DNA of 64,000 nt from Canna indica (lineage: Eukaryota > Streptophyta > Magnoliopsida > Zingiberales > Cannaceae): the NCBI GenBank assembly GCA_034359265.1, contig CP136891.1, positions 89,824,001 through 89,888,000 of the forward strand, given 5' to 3'. Shown here piece after piece: positions 35,779 to 49,275 of the stretch; the first letter of the stretch is position 1, and every line of letters starts with the position of its first letter. A program made the translations under genes and the position numbers. The notes under the pieces are model-generated. The model did no database searches, was not told the origin of the DNA, and saw only the letters and a program-made list of their open reading frames with translations.

Positions 35779-38700
35779 ACTCCTGTCTCCTGAGCTGGAA
35801 GTGGAATAACGTAGAAAGGCTGATGTGTGTTGTGTGGCCCACCACATTGTTCACGTGCACTGTACCCTAGTATTTATGAATTATGATGCGTCATTTCCAG
35901 TTGGCTTATGACCTTATGTTGCTTGGTGATTCCGGAACTCCACCTAATTCACGTGCGACAATTGGCCCACCACGCATTTCGTATAATACATATTTATTAT
36001 ATTATTAAATTATACAATAAATTATTTGATCAATTAAAAATTATATTTATTATATTTTTTAATTAATGTTTTATTTTTTAAAAACTTTAAAATTCATATT
36101 TTTATCATACTATTATAGATTATAATAAATTATAATATTATTTATTGTTTTTGTTATTTTAAAATAAAGTATAATATCATTACAATGACAAGTGAAATAT
36201 TTAATATATATTCTTTTTGGAAGATTCAGGTTAGGTGAAATTAAGTCATTTTGAATTTGATTTTAGTATTTGAATAAATAAATTCAACTACAAATAGAAT
36301 TTAGATTCTGCGTAGAAAAATGAAATCAAATGAATAAATTTAAATATTCAAAATTAATAATTTTTAGTGCAACCTATGTATTAAATAATTTGAATTGTGG
36401 GTATAATATTCGAATAGATTTTGAGAATACTGGTTGACCACTGAATAATTTAAATTTTGAATCAAATTCAAATAGATTTTGTAGATTATATGATCGTTTG
36501 GGGTATACTTTGAATTTTTAAATCTAGTAATGAACCATGTTTCATTTTTTTAAACTATTTTCTAAGAGAAGATGATGACCAGCAATATTGGCTTTCCAAA
36601 TTAAAAATGAACCTCAAAGATATATCGAATTTACAAGTTTACCATAAGACAAACTCAAATTCCCAAAGAAATTCTCCACGAGGGAGAAAAACTTTTTTTT
36701 TTATAAAAAAAACCAGCTCAAAAGAGGTTTTTTTAGCTCAAAAACTTTTTCCCAAAAACACTATTTTGTACTTATATTTATATGGAGACTCTATTTTGTC
36801 AGTAACAATTAAAGTACAAATCATTCTATTTTGAAATGGCGTGCATATTACGTTAACAATGTTGGCGTGTCAAATTTGATCAAAATATCCTTCATACTAA
36901 CATAAAATTCAAGTTCCACTAACTCATTATCTTATTAGTGTTGTTACCCATCTTTTTTATCACACCGACCACGTCATTCCCCGCGCAAAAGGACCGATGA
37001 TATAGTCGTAGATCAATGTGAAGAGGATGATCAAGCAGTATTATAATCATGCGGAAATTTAAAATTGGATTATAATTAATTAAAATATTAAAAAGGGTCC
37101 CTTCTTCGAATTGAGAAATGGGAACTGATAGAATTAGTAGGTTTGTCTTTTCTTTTGATGCCTGGATTAAATTATAAATTCAAATTTTGGTCCATAGGTT
37201 GTTTCTTTCATCTGTCGATCGAGCATATATTGAATATTATAGTAATAGAATAATTAAAAGGTAGGTAGCTTAGCTAGCAGTACGTATCTCCAAATCGACC
37301 AAATTAAGGGTGCGTATTTCTCTATCAATCAACAACATCTTTCGACCAATTAAAGGGGGTATTTCTCTATCAATCAACATCTAGCTGTGTATAGGAAAAT
37401 TATATTCCACATGGGCTGCATCAGCCGAAAGATTCCCTTTAAGCAATTCAACCAGCTATCCGACAAGTCGACAACCATTGCCTGGCCCATGCACCACCAC
37501 AAATAATTTATTCCATAAAAGGTACGTACTGTTACTACCTTATCCTAATTCCTAAATAGTTTATTAATTTGCCTACCATTAATTTAATGTACATATACTC
37601 TCTCTCTCTCTCTCTTATATATTTTTCCTAATTTACTTAAAATAACTATCACATGCTATAAATAAATTATGCAAAAGGAATCACTTTGTCGTGAGAATAA
37701 TTGATCTTGCTTTTTAATTGAGTTAGTATATATTCCCTCAAATCTCTGTCTGCCATATATATATATATATATATATATGCTTAAACCTTCTCTTTACTTC
37801 TATTCCAAGAAAGTCTAAGTTCCTACATATGCTCATTTCTTGACGTGCATGTTCCATGATCTAACAGTTAATTAATTTTTATAACTATACAATGCTTATG
37901 TACACTTGTCTTCCTACTTCTTTTTCTTCCTCTATATATATTATTATTAATGCCACGGTGATTCCTCTGTATATAATATTAGAGATCGATGATATTGCTA
38001 ATGAATTTCGTGAAATCATCGTGGATTGATAGGCCATTGCTGTTGGTACAGGAGAGCTATCGCGGCTCAACCATAGCTTCCAAGTCGTCTAGAAGTCATC
38101 ATTAATTAATAGTACTCATCCGCGATGGTATTAATGCATGTTTATTGGTAAAATTATTATATTGATCGATAATGTTATGCATTAGTGATGATTTTTGTGA
38201 CAGATGATTTTGTCATCGTCGTCGTAAGTATCATCATTGATACGATATTATCAATGATGGTAAGAGCGATCATTGTTGAAAACATGTCAATTTGTAATGA
38301 TTATACTTAAAAATAAGTATTGGGGTATAAGTTTTATTTATTAAGTAGATTACCTAAGTTATTTGGGATTGTTTAATTATACATATAAATTTTCGTAGGA
38401 TCCTATTCCACATTTAATTGTTTTGATCTCGGATAAAAGGATTAAATAATGTAAGATTTTCAAGTCATATGTTTGTTTTTGCTTCAGGTAAGATATATAG
38501 TTGGATATATAATGATTAATTGTACTAAATTTGTATTTTAAAACTTATGAAATTAAGTTTAAATAAATTATTTTAATATAGTAATATGAAATTTTTGAAA
38601 AATATTCCCTAAAAGTAAATTAAATTTTATGTCGTAAATAATAGATACATTTATTTTTTTACGATCTTGATACAACTATGAATGACATCTCAAAAGTTTT

Positions 38701-39093
38701 TTCCATCACGAGAACAATAATTTTTAATTATTTCAATATAAAATATCTCTTATTTCAAAATAAAAGTTAATCCCAATTTTTTCTTGAAAATATTTTTTTT
38801 TTCAATTTCTAATCATTCTTAGGATTTCAATTTCTATCGCCATAGTTGAGATTTGTGTGTCTTACTCTATTCAAAATCAAATTCAATAAGATTTAATTTT
38901 TTGAAATCTTATGTCTAACACAGACATTGAAAAATCTATAAATTCTTCAAATTTAGTGAAATAAGCATGCATTTTTTTTTATCATAGCATGCATCATGGT
39001 AGCCAAAAAATATTATAGCTTTTTACCAAACCTTAAACTATAAGTTTCAAAATGAAAAAAACTAAAATTGCTAAAAAAGAATGATCAAAATCA
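35779..39093. other. Gene-poor AT-rich intergenic region
   Basis: No gene is supported. It holds simple repeats (CT)n at about 37600-37614 and (TA)n at about 37757-37778. A direct repeat around TTTCTCTATCAATCAACA(A)CATC occurs at about 37318 and 37362, and several ATCATCATTGAT / ATCAATGATGG palindromic bits lie near 38080-38280. Confidence 0.35.
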
Positions 39094-39744
39094 CACTACT
39101 AGAAAAATGGACACCAGCAACGGCTGATACCGTTGCTGAGCCGTTGCTGAAGAGAATCAGCAACGGCCGAGCCGTTGCAATAGAGCCGTGATAGAAAGTC
39201 GCGTTGCTGATGACTTAGCAACGGATCAGCAACGGCCGCTCGGACCGTCGCTCAAAATATTATCAGCAATGGTTTTGCCACAGACCCGGAGCCGTTGCTG
39301 ATAACATTAATAGCAACGGCCGCTGAGTCCGTAGCAACACCGTTAGTAAAACTCCGTCGCTAAGCCGTTGCTGTAGGTCATCAGCAACGGCTTTCGATAC
39401 ACTTTTAGCAACGGCTTTCCCACGGACGCCCGTGGGAAAACCGTTGCTGATGACGTATACCTGCAAACAGAAAATTTAAAAATTTCAAATTTCCATTGAT
39501 ACATTTATCTGATACATAACTCACACACCCATACCCTCATACACACATTCATTCACACATCACAAACACCTCATACACATTCATTCACACATCACAAACA
39601 CACTAAGATATACATCAAAACAATTATATTTATATTGATAATTATCCACGATAGTATAAAAATAATTCAAATGCAAAATTGAAGTATCAATATCCAAACA
39701 AAATAAGTTAAACAAGTTCAATATCCAAACAAAAAATCTCACGA

Positions 39745-41280
39745 TCATAATGGAGGATGGTCTGGATTATATGGCGGGGTCTGGAGCGCTTGAGTGTACA
39801 CCGGCGTGGACTGACTCGAGGACGATGGATTAGATGATGCCGAAGAGATGCCTGCTTCGGGATGACCTGACAAGTTGCGTAGCATAGCTTCTATATTCGC
39901 CATCGTCTGACTCTGGCGCTCCATCATCTCAGTCTGACGCGCGATCGTCTCCTCTAGTGTCCTTATCCTACTACTATGATCATAACTGGATCTGGAGGTG
40001 GACGGCCGCTCACCAGCGACCGGAGGGGTCGGTGCCCCAAGTGGCCCTAGTACGGCTCGCGCATGACCACTATCTGCGAAGTCATATACGCGGCCATGGT
40101 CCCAGCCACCTGCGGCCTCGACCCACGATGCTGCGTCAAAGTCCTCGGGGGTACCCCCGCGCTGCACCACCGTCTGGCTGTACGTCTCCTACTCAAGTTT
40201 GATTTTTTGTTTAATATTTATCATAAAACTTAAATTATAAATATATAATGAATAATTTAAACAAATATATAATTACCATAATGTATGCAGCGCGATTGTG
40301 GATGTACTCCCCCGTCCCATGTGCTCGACGGTGAGTCCGCTCAAACACCGCCATCGGGGAGGGTCGCTGGACAGTCCCGTCATCCGACACCGTCGTCTAC
40401 ATTTACAAAACAAATACATTAATTAGTACACATAATAATAAATAAAATATATAATTAAAAGATATACTTACCATACGGTTTGCGTGCACTGCAAATGCAA
40501 CAGAGCCGCCGGTGTGACGCGCTGCTCCCCCCGACATGCGATTTCTAGCCGCATTCTGAGAAACCTCCTGCCATCGATCCGTCGACCATATCCCCACGAG
40601 CTGGTCCCATATATCCGGAGTAATCCAACCGGGGTCGTATCCCCGAGTCTTCGCGATGTTAGTGGTCCCAGCTCGGGCCATCGCTTGGGACCGAGCCTGC
40701 CCCAACTGCCCGTTGTATCTTGCCCGGGAAATAGCCTCCCAGGCAGCGTAAATGAAGGGCCTCTGGTCCTCGGCCCATGTATAGCGAGCCTGCAAAATAA
40801 TAATATCAGTACCAATATTAATATATCATCATGCATGTAAAAAATAATAATAATACGTGCCTCAAACTCGCGCCATAACATGTCGACGTGCTCGCTAGGC
40901 ACGTGAGACCACGTAGGCCATGCCCCGTGCATGTATCATCGAATAGTAGAAGAAATGCTCCTCGACACTTCTTCTTGTTCGAACCTGCACAACAAAAATA
41001 AATTTTAATATTATATTATGATATAATGAATTTGTAATGATTCATAATTCATGATATATTACCGCTCTCCAATCACGCTAATCAATCTACGTGACTCTGT
41101 GGCTGGTGGAGGCTGCCACCTGTTCGGCCCGCGTGGCCGCCTACGTCTGGATGTACTAGCCTCGGCAGTATCATCCTTATGAGGATCAGCAATAGGAGGA
41201 TCAGCAGCATGAGTAAGTGCTGGAGTCTCACCGATCGGAGACTCCGAAACTCTCCTGCGTCGATAACCACGACCAGACAT
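39745..41280 (-). pseudogene. TNPA-type (Transposase_24) gene of element A, stop-broken
   Basis: Five exons correspond to the element C gene (first 41280-41063, last about 40187-39745). The second exon has an in-frame TGA at 40938-40936 where B and C have CGA. Other exons remain open. Otherwise it encodes the same basic N-terminus, the RYTWAEDQRPF and GGSVAFAVHANRM core, and a Ser/Pro-rich C-terminus. Confidence 0.8.
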
Positions 41281-43260
41281 ATCTGTCGAACAGACATATA
41301 ATCAGATTATTGTATAAATAGTAGAGATATATTTAATAAAATATATACTTTACAATTATTCTTCATCATCTGAATAATAGTCTTCGAATTCTTCTTCTTC
41401 TTCCTCTTCTTCCTCTTCTTCATCTTCTTCATCTCCAGCTTCCTCAATTTCATGATCGTCATCATCAGCATATTCAACTTCTAATTGAATTGACGTTGTG
41501 TCTGCATCCTCGAGTATTGGAATAATACGATCCACAGCAGGAAGATCATCTTCTTGATAGAAACCAGGAGGATCATTTTCTCCTACTATCGGATCAATTT
41601 TTCCTCTACCTTTTGTCTTACAGACTACACGCCAATCTGCTCTATCTTTATTTCGAGCCGGATACTTCGCGTAATATACTTGTTCGGCTTGTGATGCCAA
41701 TATAAAAGGCTCATTTGCTGCCAATTTCAATTTGTAATTAACCTCAACAAGTTTGTATTTTGGATGAACTTTCATGCCCCTTTCTGTTGTATCGAACCAA
41801 TGACATCTAAATAGGATCACTGATTTCAAGCCGAAGTAGTGCAACTCTATCACTTCTTCCACCAGTCCATAAAAATCCATATCACATTCAACATAGGTTG
41901 TCCCTTTCACGCAGACCCCAGCATTCATCGTCTTCTTTGCAAATGAATATTCAACCGTGTGAAATTTATATCCGTTAACAAAATATCCGCTATAGCACGA
42001 CACAAGTCGCGACGGTCCACTAACAAACTCAAATATTTTTTCATCTATTTCAGCTCTGTGATCTTTGCTGTAAGTTTGAATCCAAGTAGGGAAATCACGA
42101 TTCTGTAATCTCTCCAATTCTTGATCGTTGTGAATAGAGTATTTTTGCACCATCTCAATGTCAAATATTTCAATGAATTGTTCAATCTCTGGACAATTGA
42201 GTAATACATACAAGTGTGCCAAATGATACTCTTTATCGCTTAAGTGTCGAGATGGACGAGAACCAAAAGCACGACTAGAGTGACAAAATATATTTAAACG
42301 TCCATCTGAATGTCGAACACCCCCGTCGTCGTTACGTGGAAGACGATCAAATCTTGTCTGTACTGTCGATTCAAAGTAAAATGAGCAGAATGTTGAAATT
42401 TCTTGGATGATATACGATTCAGATATTGATCATTCAACAGCTGCGGTGTTCTTTACTTTTTTCTTCAGACGATTCATGTATCTTTCAAATAAGTACATCC
42501 AACGATATTGAACGAGGCCACCAACTCGTGCCTCATATGCCAAGTGTATCGGTAGATCACTACTAGAAAAATGGTCATCAGCAACGGCTGATGCCGTTGC
42601 TGAAGAGCATCAGCAACGGCTGAGCCGTTGCAATAGCGCCGTGACAGAAAGTCGCGTTGCTGATGACTTAGCAACGGATCAGCAATGGCCACTCGGGCCG
42701 TCGCTCAAAACATTATCAGCAACGGCCGCTGGGCCGTCGCTAAAAATATTATCAGCAACGGTTTTGCCACAGACCCGGAGCCGTTGCTGATACCATTAAT
42801 TGCAACGGCCGCTGAGTCCGTAGCAACGCCGTTAGTAAAACTCCGTCGCTAAGCCGTTGCTGTAGGTCATCAGCAACGGCTTTCGATACACTTTTAGCAA
42901 CGGCTTTCCCACGGACGCCCGTGGGAAAGCCGTTGCTGATGACCTCTGCCTGCAACCAAAAAATTTGAAAATTTCAAATTTCCATTGATACATTGATACA
43001 TTTATCTGATACATAACTCACACACCCATACCCTCATACACACATTCATTCACACATCACAAACCTCTCATACACATTCATTCACACATCACAAACACAC
43101 CAAGATATACATCAAAACAATTATATTTATATTCATAATTATCCACGATAGTATAAACACAATTCAAATGTAAAATTGAAGTATCAACATCTCAATAACA
43201 TAGATAATATAAATTAAACAAGTTCAATATCTGAGTAACAAAGTCAATATAAACAAAATC

Positions 43261-44802
43261 TCACGATGACGATGGAGGATGGCCTGGATCATATGGCGGG
43301 GTCTGGAGTGCTTGAGTGTACACCGGCGTGGACTGACTCGAGGATGATGGATTAGATGATGCCGAAGAGATGCCTGCTTCGGGATGACCCGACAAGTTGC
43401 GTAGCATAGCTTCTATATTCGCCATCGTCTGACTCTGACGCTCCATCATCTCAGTCTGACGCGCAACCGTCTCCTCTAGTGTCCTTATCCTATTACTATG
43501 ATCATAACTGGATCTAGAGGTGGACGATCGCTCACCAGCGACCGGAGGGGTCGGTGCCCCAAGTGGCCCTAGTACGGCTCACGCATGACCACTATCTGCG
43601 AAGCCATATACGCGGCCATGGTCCCAGCCACCTGCGGCATCGACCCACGATGCTGCGTCAAAGTCCTCGGGGGTACCCCCGCGCTGCACCACCGTCTGGC
43701 TGTACGTCTCCTACTCGAGTTTGATTTTTTGTTTAATATTTATCATAAAACTTAAATTATAAATATATAATGAATAATTTAAACAAATATATAATTACCA
43801 CAATGTATGCAGCGCGGTTGTCGATGTACTCCCCCGTCCCATGTGCTCGACGGTGAGTCCGCTCAAACACCGCCATCGGGGAGGGTCGCTGGACAGTCCC
43901 GTCATCCGACACCGTCGTCTACATTTACAAAACAAATACATTAATTAGTACACATAATAACAAATAAAATATATAATTAAACGATATACTTACCATACGG
44001 TTTGCATGCACTGCAAATGCAACAGAGCCGCCGGTGTGACGCGCTGCTCCCCCCGACATGCGATTTCTAGCCGCATTCTGAGAAACCTCCTGCCATCGAT
44101 CCGTCGACCATATCCCCACGAGCTGGTCCCATATATCCGGAGTAATCCAACTGGGGCCGTATCCCCGAGTCTCCGCGATGTTAGTGGTCCCAGCTCGGGC
44201 CATCGCTCGGGACCGAGCCTGCCCCAGCTGCCCGTTGTACCTTGCCCGGGAAATAGACTCCCAGGCAGCGTAAATGAAGGACCTCTGGTCCTCGGCCCAT
44301 GTATAGCGAGCCTGCAAAATAATAATATCAGTACCAATTCTTAATATATCATCATGCATGTAAAAAAAAAAATAATACGTGCCTCAAACTCGCGCCATAA
44401 CATGTCGACGTGCTCGCTAGGCACGTGAGACCACGTAGGCCATGCCCCGTGCATGTATCGTCGAATAGTAGAAAAAATGCTCCTCAGCACTTCTTCTTGC
44501 TCGAACCTGCACAACAAAAATAAAATTTAATATTATATTATGATATAATGAATTTGTAATGATTCATAATTCATGATATACTACCGCTCCCCAATCACGC
44601 TGATCAATCTACGTGACTCTGTGGCTGGTGGAGGCTGCCACCTGTTCGGCCCGCGTGGCCGCCTGCGTCTGGATGTACTAGCCTCGGCAGTATCATCCTC
44701 ATGAGGATCAGCAACAGGAGGATCAGCAGCATGAGTAAGTGCTGGAGTCTCACCGATCGGAGACTCCGAAGCTCTCCTGCGTCGATAACCACGACCAGAC
44801 AT
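43261..44802 (-). pseudogene. TNPA-type gene of element B, stop-broken
   Basis: Exons match the element C gene, starting with the ATG at 44802. Exon 2 is intact here, but the last exon contains TGA at 43581-43579 in place of CGA. The truncated product would lose its C-terminal 90 or so residues. Confidence 0.78.
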
Positions 44803-45023
44803 ATCTGTCGAACAGACATATAATCAGATTATTGTATAAATAGTAGAGATATAGGCGAAATTTAGGAAGTACGTTACGCCTAATCGAAACTCATTCGTTA
44901 AAGCTCCACGATTAAGACGTCGGTACATCCAACTTCGATCAGCCGACATGATTCTGTCAATCAATGACAATTTCTTTGGTTAATGTCTTTAGGTGAGATT
45001 GTCCTATTCCATTCGGGATTTAT

Positions 45024-45213
45024 GTTATTCGTACTGCACTTACGTTTTTATTTTAACTGTTAACTAATTATTCTAAATTTCGACAGCATCTCCCTCCAGT
45101 TCTCCGAATACGCATATCATCTGGGCGCGTATCGGAGAACAAGAGAGATGTTGCCGAAATTTAGAATAATTAGTTAACAGTTAAAATAAAAACGTAAGTG
45201 CAGTACAAATAAC
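45024..45213. repeat. Conserved hairpin in element B
   Basis: Inverted repeat with arms of about 75 bases, outer ends GTTATTCGTACTGCACTTAC and its complement, loop near GCATATCATCTGGGCGCG. The same structure is in A (48670-48859) and C (57476-57665), just before TNPD. Confidence 0.85.
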
Positions 45214-45419
45214 TATATTCCCAAATTGTCCAATCAGGGACAATTCAAGAATTGTACGTCGTATAAAAGATCATCTACTTCTTTTACACAAACATACAAT
45301 TCCCGAACGGATCTAAGGTTTTGCTAAATCATATCCGATCGTCGATGCGTACGTGAAACATATCAACTCGTCGGAGGATGATTATTTTCTAAATGTTTCG
45401 AGACAGTTCGAGTCCATAT

Positions 45420-45626
45420 TGGACGATTTCGGCGCGCGTCCGAAGTGGACGATTCCGGCGCGAGTCCGAAGTGGACGATTCCAGCGCGAGTCCGAATTGG
45501 ACGATTTCGGCGCGCGTCCGAAGTGGACGATTCCGGTGCGAGTCCGAATTGGACGATACCGGCGCGCGTCCGAAGTGGACGATTCCGGCGCGCGTCCGAA
45601 GTGGACGATTCCGGCGCGCGTCCGAA
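45420..45626. repeat. 26-bp tandem repeats in element B
   Basis: About eight copies of a unit built on GGACGATTCCGGCGCGCG plus TCCGAAGT. Equivalent arrays lie in A (49063-49275) and C (57034-57280). CpG-rich, between the terminal repeats and the hairpin. Confidence 0.85.
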
Positions 45627-48600
45627 ATTAATCTAAACCCTAATAATTAATCTAACAAATTAAACAATTAATCTAAACAATTAATTAACAATTATTAAAT
45701 AATTAATTAACAAATATAAAATAATATAAACTATATATATATATACTAAATTCCGGCGCCGGAGTCCACCCTCCGGCGCCGGCGTACAGTGGCCGGACAC
45801 AATGTCCGGCCACTGCAGAAGGTCCGGCGGCGGCCATCGGCCGACCGCCGCCGGCCGAAACCCTAGAAATAGGGTTTCGGTCGGGTGATTTCCGCCGGCC
45901 GCAGGGAAGAGACGGCAACAGGGGAGACTTACCTGAACAAGTCGGCAGCAGCGGTCGGCGGCAGCAGCGAGCAGCGGGAGGAAGAAGAGTCGGGCGCGAG
46001 GGCGTGCCCTATATAAACTTATCAGCAACGGCTCACTCGCCTGTTAGAACGCCGTTGCTGATAAGTTATCATCAGCAACGGCTCACTTATCCGTTAGCAA
46101 GCCGTTGCTGAAAATTAAAATATAAGCAACGGCTCGCCTTTTCGTCCGAAAGCCGTTGCTGATAATTAAAATAATCAGCAACGGCTCGGGTTTCCGTTAG
46201 AACGCCGTTGCAGATACAGTTTTCTGCAATGGCTCGGGCGGCCGTAAGAATGCCGTTGCAAATAGCAACGGCTTGAGCGGCCGTCGCTGATAGCCGTTGC
46301 TGAAGACGAAGTTTCTAGTAGTGGATGCTCCATCGAGTCAAAAAATGCAGGAGGAAAAAACTGCTCCAGCTTGCATATGATTTCAACAATATTATTTTCA
46401 AGTGTTGACATATCTTCGACTCGAAGGACATTTGCACAGATGCTTCTAAAAAACATACTTAATTCAGTCAACGGACCCCAAATATTATCAGGTAGAAGAT
46501 CTCGAAATGCGATCGGAAGTAATCTCTGCATGAATACATGACAATCATGGCTCTTCATCCCTGATATTTTGCAATCATCGACGTTCACACATCGAGATAA
46601 GTTTGAAGCATATCCATCGGGTAATCTGAGTTCTTTTACCCATTGACAAACATCTTTGATCTGTTGTTTATTTAACACATATAGGGCCTTCGGTTTCAGA
46701 TATCGTCTGTTGACCTCTTGTAACTCCAACTCTGGTCTTTTACAAAGTATTTTCAGATCATGTCGGGCTTTGACATTATCTTTAGTTTTTCCAGAAATAT
46801 CCATCACAGTGTTGAAAATATTATCAAACACATTTTTTTCAATGTGCATGACATCTAAATTATGTCGAATCAATATTGAACTCCAATAGGGCAATTCCCA
46901 AAAGATACTTTTTTTCACCCAGTTGTGTGTTTGGCCAAAACCTGACACTCTTTCATTGCGACCAAATACTATATCTGGAAGTGCTGAAACACGTGCTAAC
47001 ATTTGTTCACCAGACAACATCGGTGGTGGCCCATCTCTTTCGACTCTGCCCTTAGTAAATTTATTACGATTCCTTCGATACTGGTGATGAACCGGTAGGA
47101 ATCGACGATGACAATCAAAGAATGAGATTTTTCATCCGTTCTGAAGACTGATTGATTTAGAGTGTTCCATACAATACGGGCAAGAGAGTCGGCCGTGAGT
47201 GCTCCAACCCGACAATATATCGTACGCGGGGAAATCATTGATTGTCCACAAGACCGCGGCCTTTAAATTGAAGTTTTGCTTTCGATGACAATCATAAGTG
47301 ACAGCTCTCTCAGTCCACAATATTTTCAATTCATCTATCAAAGGTCTGAGAAATATGTCAATTTCTTTTCGCGGACCCTTAGGACCCGGAATAATCATCG
47401 AAAGATAAATAAATTCATCTTTCATGCACATTGACGGTGGCAAATTATAAATTGTCAGCAGCACTGGCCAAACTGAATAAGGAGTTGCAGAATGTCCAAA
47501 TGGATTAAAACCATCTGTGCACAATCCCAATATGATATTTCTAGTATCCATAGCAAATGAAGGATAACATGTATCCAAATGTTTACATGCTTCACTGTCA
47601 GATGGATGAGTCATTACTGTATCATCACGACTTCTTGCATGCCAACTCATGTAGGGGGCTGTCTTTTCCGACATGAATAATCTTTGAAGCCTCGGTGTTA
47701 GTGGAAAATACCGAAGCACCTTAAACGGGATATTTTTCTGTCGGACCGATTTCTTCTCCTTGTAACGAGGGTGTTGACATACAGGGCATTTATCCAACTG
47801 CACATTTTCTTTATAATATAAAATGCAGTTATTTTGGCACGCGTGTATTTTTTCGTACCCAAGCCCCAATTTTCTCATTAGCTTTTTAGTCTTATAAAAA
47901 GTAGGCTCAAACTTGTTATCAATAAGCAACATTCCATTAATCAATCCAGCAATCCGATCATACGCAACTCCGCTGATATTACAATCGGCCTTGATGTTTA
48001 AGAGCTGTGTCATTGCTGAAAACCTAGTGTATTTAGGACAATTCTCATACAAAGGTTCATCGGCAGCTTTCAATATCTCGTAAAATTCTGCAGCTTCTTT
48101 ATTCGGTAATTCAATCTCTACCGCAGCCCCTACTTCTGTGATATCAACCACTATAGTATCTGTTGGGACTGATGTCTGAAGAACTGGCCGATCGACATTA
48201 TCATTCAGGCAGAATTGACCTCGAAGACTATCAAGTATCATAGTTCTATAGAGATTACATTGACTGGATGAAGAAGCACCAGCAGAGGAAGATTCACCAT
48301 ATGTCTGAACGACAGGATTGCTCGACGTCCCGACTTCGCGTGACTCCCCGTGACAAGTCCATAGAAAATATCTTGGTGCAAATCCTTTGCTATATAGATG
48401 CAGAGTGACAGTCTCCCGATCCAAAAATCGTCTATTTGAACAAATGCGGCACGGACATCGGATTTGATCACCCATGCTAACGAAATTCCGATTCGAATAG
48501 GCGAAATTTAAGAAGTACGTTACGCCTAATCGAAACTCATTCGTTAAAGCTCCACGATCAAGACGTCGGTACATCCAACTTCGATCAGCTGACATGATTC

Positions 48601-48669
48601 TGTCAATCAATGAGAATTTATTTGGTTAATGTCTTTAGGTGAGATTGTCCTATTCCATTCGGGATTTAT

Positions 48670-48859
48670 GTTATTCGTACTGCACTTACGTTTTTATTTT
48701 AACTGTTAACTAATTATTCTAAATTTCGACAGCATCTCCCTACAGTTCTCCAAATACGCTTATCATCTGGGCGCGTATCGGAGAACAAGAGAGATGTTGC
48801 CGAATTTTAGAATAATTAGTTAACAGTTAAAATAAAAATGTAAGTACAGTACAAATAAC
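48670..48859. repeat. Conserved hairpin in element A
   Basis: Same inverted repeat as at 45024 and 57476, with small differences in both arms (for example TTAC versus GTAC near 48847). Confidence 0.83.
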
Positions 48860-49062
48860 TATATTCCCAAATTGTCCAATCAGGGACAATTCAAGAATTG
48901 TACGTCCTATAAAAGATCATCCACTTCTTTTACACGAGCATACAATTCCCGAACGGATCTAAGATTTTGCTAAATCATATCCGATTCGTCGATGCGTACG
49001 TGAAACATATCAACTCGTCGGATGGATGATTATTTTCTAAATGTTTCGAGACAGTTCGAGTC

Positions 49063-49275
49063 CATATTGGATGATTTCGGCGCGCGTCCGAAGTGGACGA
49101 TTTCGGCACGAGTCCGAAGTGGACGATTTCGGCGCGCGTCCGAAGTGGACGATTCCGGCGCGAGTCCGAATTAGATGATTCCGGCGCGCGTCCGAAGTGG
49201 ACGATTCCGGCGCGCGTCCGAAGTGGACAAACCGGCGCGTGTCCGAAGTGGACGATTCCGGCGCGCGTCCGAAAT
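49063..49275. repeat. 26-bp tandem repeats in element A
   Basis: About eight diverged copies of the same CpG-rich unit as in B and C, one of them shortened (near 49227). Confidence 0.83.

Larger units (their letters stand above)
42558..46323 (-). mobile_element. CACTA element B, deletion derivative nested in A
   Basis: Has CACTACTAGAAAAATGG at one end, TTTCTAGTAGTG at the other, and GAT as target duplication (42555-42557 and 46324-46326). The uninterrupted site GAGCATCTACCG in element C (about 60005) proves a single GAT before insertion. 3766 bp. Compared with A and C it lacks almost all TNPD: the sequence passes from the TNPA upstream region (about 44852) to the first codons of TNPD (ATG at 44949). 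This is a dSpm-like internal deletion. Confidence 0.93.
41356..48595 (-). pseudogene. TNPD-type transposase of element A, split by element B
   Basis: The ATG is at 48595 and the last part ends at 41356. The coding stretch shows an in-frame TGA at 47134-47132 (CGA in C) and another at 42432-42430 (GGA in C). Element B sits between 46324 and 42557. The pieces carry the N-terminal association domain, Transposase_21 core, DUF4218 and DUF4216 regions. Confidence 0.88.

Noticed and set aside
39745..44802. Numerous GC-rich open frames on the other strand and frames of the CACTA genes
   Set aside because: They overlap the TNPA-type exons in shadow frames (for example 40484-40840 and 44006-44344) and have no domain of their own.
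45353..45650. Repetitive Arg/Ser-rich open frames (also 49093-49278 and 57011-57313)
   Set aside because: They are translations of the 26-bp tandem array, whose unit length leaves several frames open; there is no reason to think they are proteins.
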